Below are positions 6,626-12,126 of a DNA stretch of 12,126 nt, in pieces. Position numbers and translations under genes: made by a program. The notes beneath the pieces are model-generated. The model was given only the letters and a program-made list of their open reading frames with translations. It had not been told where the DNA came from and did no database searches. The stretch comes from JBHPCZ01 sp042573625 (GTDB lineage Bacteria > Desulfobacterota > Desulfobacteria > Desulfobacterales > UBA11574). The stretch lies in assembly GCA_042573625.1 (NCBI GenBank), contig JBHPCZ010000103.1:1-12126 (forward strand), written 5' to 3'. Position 1 is the stretch's first letter; each line of letters opens with the position of its first letter.

Positions 6626-7594
6626 ATGCAAGACATTATCGATCGAACAAAATGGTTTTTTCATCCCATTGCTGTTTTTATTTTTTCCATTGTGGCACTG
6701 GCCATGTCCCTGATTTTGTATATCTACTGGTATATGGAGGTCAGCTCAGGACTCAGGGAGGTAGTGATCAGTCACAATCTCGATCCCAGTCAATTTTTTG
6801 AATTTCAGACATGGATGGTGATACTGATTCTTTCGATTCTGGTAGGGATCATTCTTATCGGGATATTTATTATCTTTATTTACAACCTTAAAACATCACA
6901 GCTTTACCGATTGCAGAAGAACTTTATTAATAATTTTACCCACGAACTGAAAACCCCTGTTACCTCGTTGAAGCTCTATTTGGAGACATTTTTAAAACAC
7001 GAACTGACCCGGAGCGATCAGGTCAAATACCTGGGTTACATGATTCAGGATGTTGGGCGCCTTTCAGACAATATCAACCACATTCTGGATCTTGCCAAGT
7101 TTGAGAGCAGGAGTTACGCAAAGGAGCTGGTTTTAACAAATCTTGTTCAGGAGGTTGAGCGATTTTATCAAAAAAACGTCCGGTTATTTGGGAAATGTGA
7201 AGTCAATATTCATAATCTTACCGGTCGGTCCTTTTCATATCCGATCAATCCGTTTCTATTTGAGATGCTATTGATGAATCTATTTACCAATGCAGTCAAA
7301 TATAATGATTCCGAGGCGCCCCGCGTCGATATTACATTTGAACTGGGGAAAAAGAAGCTGTATATCCGTTTTGAGGACAATGGTATTGGAATCGAAAAAG
7401 TCGATGCAAAAAAGATCTTTAAAAAATTCTATCAAGTGGGTCGATCGGATGATATGTCAGCCAAGGGTAGCGGTCTGGGATTGTATCTCGTCCAGAACAT
7501 CGTCCGTCTTCATAAGGGTAAGATTGTTGCTGAAAGTAAAGGGAACGGAAAAGGATCGGCTTTTATATTAGCGCTGCCGTTTGTGACTGCTTAG
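6626..7594 (+). CDS. Membrane sensor histidine kinase without HAMP domain
   Basis: A 322-residue two-pass inner-membrane kinase. TM1 is at about 13-36, a short periplasmic loop of about 25 residues follows, and TM2 is at about 62-86. The cytoplasmic HisKA domain carries H106 in NFTHELKTPVTSLKL. The HATPase domain has the N box (NLFTNAVKYND, 218-228), G1 box DNGIGI (251-256), F box FKKFYQ and G2 box GSGLGL (281-286). There is no HAMP, PAS or sizeable sensor domain, so the input may be a membrane signal or a partner protein. Start at 6626: AGGAA about 8 nt upstream. It is followed 81 bp later by the response regulator, its probable partner. The kinase-first order with a gap containing small dyads (7641-7653 and 7652-7664) is slightly unusual. 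The organisation resembles PhoR-like kinases, but a phosphate role is not established. Confidence 0.9.
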   Translation: MQDIIDRTKWFFHPIAVFIFSIVALAMSLILYIYWYMEVSSGLREVVISHNLDPSQFFEFQTWMVILILSILVGIILIGIFIIFIYNLKTSQLYRLQKNFINNFTHELKTPVTSLKLYLETFLKHELTRSDQVKYLGYMIQDVGRLSDNINHILDLAKFESRSYAKELVLTNLVQEVERFYQKNVRLFGKCEVNIHNLTGRSFSYPINPFLFEMLLMNLFTNAVKYNDSEAPRVDITFELGKKKLYIRFEDNGIGIEKVDAKKIFKKFYQVGRSDDMSAKGSGLGLYLVQNIVRLHKGKIVAESKGNGKGSAFILALPFVTA

Positions 7595-7675
7595 ATTAAG
7601 CTCCGGGCTTTGTTATGCAGGGGTGAGAGATTCATGCAAGACCCTTTCAGGGTTAATTGTTAACTGAAGAAACAG

Positions 7676-8407
7676 ATGAAAAATACCGAAAAAAAACGCA
7701 TCCTGATTATCGAAGATGAAGCGCATATCGCGGAAGGCCTGGAATTTAACCTTTCCATCCTGGGATATGATACTGAAATTGCATTAGACGGTGTTTCAGG
7801 TCTGCAAAAATGGAAGACCTTTCAGCCCGACCTGATCGTCCTCGATATTATGCTGCCCGGGATTGATGGAATATCCGTACTTCAGAACATCCGCCTTGAA
7901 GATGAACAGATTCCGATCCTGATCCTGTCGGCCAAGAGCACTCCCGAAGATAAAGTGGAAGCGTTGAGTTGCGGTGTGGATGATTACCTCTCCAAACCGT
8001 TTAATCTCGAGGAATTTTTACTTCGGATTGAGCGGCTTTTAAAACGGGCATCCTGGCTTCGCGGGAAGGGTGATATCGACGAGGCCATATTTCCCTCATT
8101 GGGCAAGACGTATACGTTTGGAGACAATCATGTCGATTTTGAAACGTCCGTTGCCCGCTGCAAGAAAGGAGAGGTTCGACTGACGGAACAGGAAGTCAAG
8201 CTTTTGAAACTGTTTATCGTCAACCGGAGAAAACCGCTTTCCCGGAGCAAACTACTGGAAATCGGTTGGGGATATACCCGGGGGATGTCTACCCGGACCG
8301 TGGATAACTTCATTGTACGGTTCCGGAAATATTTTGAGGAAAATCCCAAAAAGCCGGTCTATTTTAAAAGCCTGCGATCGGTGGGATATGTGTTTGATCA
8401 TGAGTAA
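7676..8407 (+). CDS. OmpR/PhoB-family response regulator (REC plus winged helix)
   Basis: A 243-residue DNA-binding response regulator. The receiver domain (about 7-122) has E13/D14, phospho-acceptor D57 in LIVLDIMLPG, S85 in the usual Thr/Ser position and K107 in LSKPF. The C-terminal winged helix (about 145-240) has LTEQEVKLLKLF, the recognition-helix region STRTVDNFIVRFRKYFE, and the final RSVGYVF. It should be phosphorylated by the kinase encoded immediately upstream and bind tandem 11-bp repeats; such a repeat is present at 6459-6477 before the kinase gene. The ribosome site is weak (GAAG about 6 nt before ATG). The linker between domains (about 125-145) is longer than in short OmpR proteins, which I would not interpret further. 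Confidence 0.92.
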   Translation: MKNTEKKRILIIEDEAHIAEGLEFNLSILGYDTEIALDGVSGLQKWKTFQPDLIVLDIMLPGIDGISVLQNIRLEDEQIPILILSAKSTPEDKVEALSCGVDDYLSKPFNLEEFLLRIERLLKRASWLRGKGDIDEAIFPSLGKTYTFGDNHVDFETSVARCKKGEVRLTEQEVKLLKLFIVNRRKPLSRSKLLEIGWGYTRGMSTRTVDNFIVRFRKYFEENPKKPVYFKSLRSVGYVFDHE

Positions 8408-8436
8408 ATACTCCCGAATATGTCACACAAAAACTC

Positions 8437-8579
8437 AAAGCAATCTCAAAAATGCATCTGACGCCCGATGACAGTGTTGCGAGCCTCTTTAAAATGCTCA
8501 TATACTCCCATGTATGCTGCGCTTTTTCATCGGTTAGCGCCTTGTCCTTGAACGTGATCTACATTTTTCAGATTGCTTT
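8437..8579. repeat. 143-bp imperfect palindromic element (MITE/REP-like)
   Basis: The outer 18-bp arms (8437-8454 and 8562-8579) are inverse copies with one mismatch. The same axis carries a tip hairpin, CATATA (8499-8504) with TGTATG (8511-8516, one G-T pair). The intervening arms are only partly complementary, as in a decayed long palindrome. It lies between the ends of two convergent genes, so it may also stop transcription in both directions. No open reading frame is seen. I believe similar elements with a CATACATG-type tip are dispersed in Desulfobacteraceae genomes, but this is from memory. Confidence 0.6.
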
Positions 8580-8626
8580 TAATCTTTTGCATCAGGGTCG
8601 ATATGATCTGGCAATGTGTGAATATT

Positions 8627-8704
8627 GAATATCGAACACGGAACCGCAGAATGATGAAGTTATCCTTCAAAATTCGACATTCCTTGTTGGATATTCTGCG
8701 GTTC
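8627..8704. repeat. Second palindromic intergenic repeat, perfect 12-bp arms
   Basis: GAACCGCAGAAT (8641-8652) and ATTCTGCGGTTC (8693-8704) are exact inverse copies. An offset pair, GAATATCGAACA (8627-8638) against TGTTGGATATTC (8685-8696), matches at 11 of 12 positions. A small GAAG/CTTC hairpin (8656-8668) sits in the loop. The two overlapping dyads suggest an element made of shuffled modules rather than a simple terminator. With the previous repeat it fills most of the 347-bp gene-free stretch 8408-8754. The remaining bases (8580-8626 and 8705-8754) show nothing I can name. Confidence 0.6.
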
Positions 8705-8754
8705 AAATAGTGTCGGCAATATAAGTGGCAGTTCCAGGCATCTTGTCTTTTGTT

Positions 8755-9954
8755 TCAAAGGTTTCCTCGAATCAGTTCCTGGGTGTACAAAAACGCCCCA
8801 TCCCGCTCAACCCAGCCATTCCCCTGTCTCTCCAGAATCCACCCACTGACCTTTTTGCCGCCAAAAGGAAGCCGAAGCGGCGTAAACGTAAAATCGGGAT
8901 TGTCGTAGACCATTCCAAAATGTGAGTGGAATAGCGGTATGGCGTCATCCGGTGGTGATCCGAAAAAATTGAGGAGAAATCCGTATTGGGTCTGAATCAA
9001 CTCTCGGACAACCGCTCGCGAATCCTCAAAAGGCTTTAAAACAAGGAACGGGCCAAAGAGCTCAAGGTCGGGGATGCTCTGATTTTTCATTTCAAGAACC
9101 AGGGGATGGACTGTTTCTCTCTCGATCGCGCCGGAAAGCAGGCGGGCGCCGGCGCACTTTTCCAGGGCGTTTTGAAGAATCGCCCGGGTTCGTTCCACAC
9201 GAATCGGCCCGACGAGTGTTTCAGGATTAAAGGGATCACCCACTTTCATGGTGTCCATGGTTTCGAGTATCCGGTCACGAACAGTTTTGTAAAGATTTTT
9301 ATGAATGAGCACCTTTTTAAGGGTTGTACAGTATTGACCGCCGTTGATAAAGGCTCGGCGGGTGATGAACCGGCCTGTGGTCGCCGGGTCCGCGTCCTCG
9401 AACACAACGGCTGCGGGCATGCCGCCCGGTCCGGCGAAAAAGAGTTTGTCGAAAGATTCATGCTGCTGCCTGTAGACTTCGCCCACTGCCGAGGCACCTG
9501 AAATAAAGAGCACCCGAATGTCTTCATCCTCAACGCAGCGCTTCCCGAACTCGCGGTTGTCCTGGCGGGTTACCGGTTCCAGGGAATCAAAAGGTTTGCA
9601 GATCTCGGCCAGAATGTCAGCGGTTCTAGGGGTCTGTGAAGAAAGACTGAACCGGAGTTTATTTCCGGTCAGGAGTGCCGATCCGCCCAGTCGAGCCAGC
9701 ACGACAACCGCCGCGTCGTAAGGGAATATGGTGGCAACCGTGCCGTACGGCTGTCCGTCAGCCATCAAGGGAATTTCTTCATCCATGGTTCGCAGGTGTT
9801 CAACAGACAAATCGACTTCAATGGATGTGATGTTTACGGGAAATCCGGCATCCAGCACCGCGGCTTCCTGAAGATCCTTTTTCCGATGTTCGATTTCATC
9901 GGCAAGGCGTGTAATTTCTTTCAACCGCTCGTCCAGTTCATTTTTCCTGTTCAT
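8755..9954 (-). CDS. Aldehyde-dehydrogenase-family protein with altered active site
   Basis: A 399-residue member of the ALDH superfamily, shorter than the usual 450-500 because about 50 N-terminal residues are absent. The family frame is clear: FISGASAVGEVY (150-161) corresponds to the FTGS-VG nucleotide loop; GGQYC (205-209) holds the catalytic Cys209; LELFGPF (297-303) keeps the Glu that holds the nicotinamide ribose; LPFGGKKVSG (362-371) is the C-terminal signature. Several key positions differ. The oxyanion Asn of PWNF is Asp in FPYD (77-80), the Lys of LKPSEQTP is Ser in RFSLSSQTP, and the general-base Glu of ELGGK is lost in AGPGG (174-178). It may use acyl-CoA-type chemistry without that base, have a special substrate, or be inactive. 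Start at 9954: AAGGAA about 8 nt upstream. It is divergent from the toroid-protein operon. Confidence 0.85.
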   Translation of the reverse strand: MNRKNELDERLKEITRLADEIEHRKKDLQEAAVLDAGFPVNITSIEVDLSVEHLRTMDEEIPLMADGQPYGTVATIFPYDAAVVVLARLGGSALLTGNKLRFSLSSQTPRTADILAEICKPFDSLEPVTRQDNREFGKRCVEDEDIRVLFISGASAVGEVYRQQHESFDKLFFAGPGGMPAAVVFEDADPATTGRFITRRAFINGGQYCTTLKKVLIHKNLYKTVRDRILETMDTMKVGDPFNPETLVGPIRVERTRAILQNALEKCAGARLLSGAIERETVHPLVLEMKNQSIPDLELFGPFLVLKPFEDSRAVVRELIQTQYGFLLNFFGSPPDDAIPLFHSHFGMVYDNPDFTFTPLRLPFGGKKVSGWILERQGNGWVERDGAFLYTQELIRGNL

Positions 9955-10215
9955 GCTTTAATTCCTTGAAATATAATCCGAGTAAATATTTCTTCTGTTC
10001 CAATACAGGTTGTATTCGACGTATACTAAATATTTATTCAGTTCGCAATTCATTAACTTAATCGATGCAAAACTGATAACCGATAACAATTAATCGAGTT
10101 CCCCTCAATTAATATTGTATGTAAAAAAATTTCGACAAAAAGTGATGTTTGATGTATATGTCCTTTACCTTATACCTGCAAAATTCAGGTTATGAGCGAA
10201 ATGAAAGGCCATGTT
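9955..10215. promoter_or_regulatory. AT-rich divergent intergenic region with short dyads
   Basis: The region separates the ALDH gene from the toroid-protein operon and must hold both promoters. Visible are a perfect dyad AATACA-GGT-TGTATT (10002-10016), two copies of TAAATATTT (near 9983 and 10027), two TTAATCGA copies (near 10057 and 10091), and a hairpin ACCTG/CAGGT (10174-10178/10186-10190) immediately before the ATG at 10192. I could not assign convincing -35/-10 boxes. Confidence 0.3.
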
Positions 10216-11247
10216 ATGAAATCCGGGATTTCGGAGAAAAGACCATATCCTCCTGTTGACATTGAATCCATTGCCGCTTTGATCGTGAAGGCGCAAAAGG
10301 CGAGTGGAGAGATTCCCTGGTGTGAAGGTCAAAAAACAGATCCCTGGGATCTTGTTGAGGCTGCAATGGGTCTGAACATCGGCGGGTATCTCAGGGAGGC
10401 GCGACGTGCCTATGAATGGATGGCTCAAATGCAGCTCTGGGACGGCAGCTGGTACGCGTCTTACAGGGACGGTGCGCCGGACGATAAGACCCGGGATACG
10501 AACCTGTCATCATACATCGCTGTGGGTGTTTTCCACGACTATTTGATCACCGGTGACATTTCGTTTTTAAAAACCATGTGGGAAACCGTTCGATGCGCCG
10601 TCGAATTTGCTTTGAGCCTCCAGGGTCCGGAGGGTGAAATCTACTGGGCCGTCAGCCCCGAAGACAAGATCGATCCCATGGCGCTTTTAACCGGCTCCTG
10701 CTCGGTCTATATGAGCATAAAATGCGCGCTGGCCATCGCAGCACGGCTCGGGCATTCAATGACCGCATGGAAGCAATCTCTTAAAGGGCTCGGGGATGCA
10801 ATAAAGAACCGCCCCTGGCTTTTCAACATGTCTAAATCCCGATATTCAATGGACTGGTTTTATCCTGTACTCTCCGGCGTGCTAACCCATGACAGGGCGC
10901 AGCGGCGGATCGAAAAATTCTGGAAAAAATTTGTGATCGAAGGCCAGGGAGTTCTATGCGTATCCGACCGGCCCTGGGTTACCGTTGCCGAGACATGCGA
11001 ACTTTCACTGGCGCTGTCGGCAATGGGAAACCAGGCTCTTGCCGAGACGGTGTTCGGCTGGATTCAGAATAAAACCAATAAGGACGGGTCATACTGGTGC
11101 GGGTTTACCTGTCCTGACATGACCATATGGCCGGAGGATAAAACCACGTGGACGAATGCCGTTGTCCTGATTGCCGCGGATGCCATCTACAATCTCACAC
11201 CTGCCGGCCGACTTTTCAACCATAGATTCTGGGATGCTTCCGAATAG
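10216..11247 (+). CDS. Alpha/alpha-toroid protein, prenyltransferase/squalene-cyclase-like or glycoside-hydrolase-like fold
   Basis: A 343-residue soluble protein with no signal peptide or membrane segment. Helical repeats alternate with aromatic, Gly-rich turns: DPWDLVEAAMGLNIGGYLREARRAYEWM, MQLWDGSWYASY, LSLQGPEGEIYWA and NKDGSYWCGF. The QxxDGSW-type turns match the QW-like motifs of (alpha/alpha)6 barrels shared by terpene cyclases, prenyltransferase beta subunits and glucoamylase-type hydrolases. I do not see the DxDD protonation motif of squalene-hopene cyclase, so cyclase activity is unlikely. The start at 10216 is preferred because AAAGG lies 8 nt upstream; in-frame ATGs at 10192 and 10201 have poor ribosome sites. 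The acyltransferase gene follows after 12 bp, forming an operon. A role in envelope polysaccharide or lipid modification is inferred from that partner only. Confidence 0.8.
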   Translation: MKSGISEKRPYPPVDIESIAALIVKAQKASGEIPWCEGQKTDPWDLVEAAMGLNIGGYLREARRAYEWMAQMQLWDGSWYASYRDGAPDDKTRDTNLSSYIAVGVFHDYLITGDISFLKTMWETVRCAVEFALSLQGPEGEIYWAVSPEDKIDPMALLTGSCSVYMSIKCALAIAARLGHSMTAWKQSLKGLGDAIKNRPWLFNMSKSRYSMDWFYPVLSGVLTHDRAQRRIEKFWKKFVIEGQGVLCVSDRPWVTVAETCELSLALSAMGNQALAETVFGWIQNKTNKDGSYWCGFTCPDMTIWPEDKTTWTNAVVLIAADAIYNLTPAGRLFNHRFWDASE

Positions 11248-11259
11248 CGGGAGGATTTC

Positions 11260-12036
11260 TTGAGAAAAGATCACCGTCCATATTTTGTCAAGCGAGCATA
11301 TCTGAAGTTCCAGCAGTTCTACGTTCGCCGCTTCCTGCGCCCCCAGTTCGAATCCCTCGGGACCGGGTGTTTCTTTGTCAAACCCTGGCACGTGGAGCTT
11401 TTCGGTTCGCCGATCATCCTCGGTGACTACGCCACCGTGTTTGCGTCCGCCGACAAAAAGGTCCGGCTTTCCATCTGGTCTGAAAAAAAAGGCCAGGGCC
11501 GCATACAGATCGGCGACTACTGCCTGATTTCACCCTCGGTGAGAATCAGCTCGGCGTCTGAAATCATTATCGGCGATGCCTGCATGATCGCCAGTCACGC
11601 CTACATCACCGATGCCGACTGGCACGGGGTCTACGATCGGGTCTCCACAGGAAAAACCGCCCCGGTAAAACTGGCCGAAAATGTGTGGATCGGAGACAGC
11701 GCCATCATCTGCAAGGGCGTGTCCATTGGAGAGAATAGCATTGTCGGCGCGGGGGCTGTGGTCGTAAATGATGTACCCGCAAACGTGATTGCTGCCGGAA
11801 ATCCCGCGAAGGTCGTGAAGACCCTCGACCCTGGGCAAAAAATCACCCCGCGATCGCAGTGGTATTCAGATCCGGCCCGCCTTGGTGAAGAATTGGATGT
11901 GTGGGACATTGCTCGAAGGCAATACGATGCGGGGATGGCTACGGTCTTTTCTGATGCGAAACCGAAAGGACTGAGCCAACTCTTCTTACCTTCTAAGCTT
12001 CTCACCTTCTCATCTTCTTCCTGTTCCGTTCCCTGA
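11260..12036 (+). CDS. Left-handed beta-helix acyltransferase (sugar O-acetyltransferase-like)
   Basis: A 258-residue cytoplasmic transferase. Hexapeptide repeats build a left-handed beta-helix: IILGDYATV (52-60), IQIGDYCLI (82-90), IIIGDACMI (102-110), VWIGDSAII (142-150) and VSIGENSIV (154-162). SHAYITDADWHG (112-123) contains candidate catalytic His113 or His122, as in CoA-dependent sugar acetyltransferases. AAGNPAKVVK (178-187) is the standard end of the fold. The start is TTG at 11260, supported by GGGAGG 5 nt upstream; no ATG fits. The gene follows the toroid-protein gene after 12 bp. The N-terminus (1-40) is basic and may touch the membrane. The last 18 or so residues (LFLPSKLLTFSSSSCSVP) are encoded by an 8-bp tandem repeat and its flank, so the native C-terminus may once have been elsewhere. 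The acceptor is unknown. Confidence 0.88.
   Translation: MRKDHRPYFVKRAYLKFQQFYVRRFLRPQFESLGTGCFFVKPWHVELFGSPIILGDYATVFASADKKVRLSIWSEKKGQGRIQIGDYCLISPSVRISSASEIIIGDACMIASHAYITDADWHGVYDRVSTGKTAPVKLAENVWIGDSAIICKGVSIGENSIVGAGAVVVNDVPANVIAAGNPAKVVKTLDPGQKITPRSQWYSDPARLGEELDVWDIARRQYDAGMATVFSDAKPKGLSQLFLPSKLLTFSSSSCSVP
11982..12021 (+). repeat. Degenerate 8-bp tandem repeat, five units of CTTCTNNN
   Basis: Five adjacent octamers share CTTCT and vary in the last three bases (TAC, AAG, CAC, CAT, TCC). The array lies inside the acyltransferase frame and encodes its Leu/Ser-rich tail. Period 8 shifts the codon phase in each unit, so the repetition is at DNA level and not a protein repeat. Confidence 0.65.
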
Positions 12037-12048
12037 CCCCTGCCTGTC

Positions 12049-12126
12049 GCGCCGTAGCTTGGCGAAGGCGGAAACCCTTCACCTTGAACCGTAAAACGTA
12101 AAAAGTGAACTGTAAAAAGTAAAGTA
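12049..12126. repeat. GC hairpin followed by a 7-bp tandem repeat running off the window
   Basis: CGCC (12050-12053) and GGCG (12061-12064) form a small hairpin. From about 12084 a period-7 array follows: TTGAACC, GTAAAAC, GTAAAAA, GTGAACT, GTAAAAA, GTAAAGT, with GTAAAAN as core, ending only at the window edge. No coding frame is apparent. It continues the non-coding, repeat-rich 3' flank of the acyltransferase gene. Confidence 0.5.

Noticed and set aside
8437..8704. CRISPR array or insertion sequence in the 347-bp gap
   Set aside because: The repeats are inverted, not direct with regular spacers, and no transposase or cas gene fragment is present.
9106..9501. Plus-strand open frame of 131 codons inside the ALDH gene
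   Set aside because: It is a shadow of the GC-rich ALDH coding sequence on the other strand; no ribosome site and no protein features.
10216..11247. Squalene-hopene cyclase
   Set aside because: The protein is about half the usual length and lacks a DxDD motif, although the toroid fold is likely shared.
11530..12005. Minus-strand open frames opposite the acyltransferase
   Set aside because: They mirror the hexapeptide-repeat gene and show no family signature.

Overview
The window looks like a piece of a mesophilic Desulfobacterota chromosome, probably Desulfobacterales or a relative. I infer this from a REC-PAS-LuxR regulator, a B12-binding radical SAM protein, moderate GC content with AT-rich intergenic regions, and short palindromic and 7-8 bp tandem repeats at gene ends. 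No database search was possible, so the taxonomy is an impression.

Left part (1-4327): the tail of an ABC-transporter permease overlaps a ThiY-type periplasmic binding protein, so a thiamine-pyrimidine (or related) importer is cut by the left edge. A convergent gene encodes a soluble REC-PAS-coiled-coil-LuxR regulator. Next comes a fused ThiE-ThiL protein on the minus strand, expected to condense the pyrimidine and thiazole phosphates to thiamine phosphate and phosphorylate that to thiamine diphosphate. Importer and fusion protein together suggest salvage and completion of thiamine. I find no TPP riboswitch. The leader of thiE-thiL instead holds an unidentified, strongly foldable element (4436-4569) with three mutually exclusive pairings.

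Middle (4595-8407): a B12-binding radical SAM protein of unknown substrate (minus strand) is divergent from a HAMP-less sensor kinase and an OmpR-family response regulator (plus strand). Between them two TTTTACAA repeats lie exactly 11 bp apart, overlap a plausible -35 box of the radical SAM gene, and sit about 20 bp upstream of a perfect TATAAT facing the kinase. This is a good candidate operator for the OmpR-type regulator.

Right part (8408-12126): a 347-bp gap holds two palindromic elements. It is followed by an aldehyde-dehydrogenase-family protein (minus strand) that keeps the catalytic Cys but lacks other canonical active-site residues. A divergent two-gene operon then encodes an alpha/alpha-toroid protein and a left-handed beta-helix acyltransferase, suggesting envelope glycan or lipid modification. 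The acyltransferase frame ends in an 8-bp tandem repeat, and a 7-bp tandem repeat runs off the right edge.
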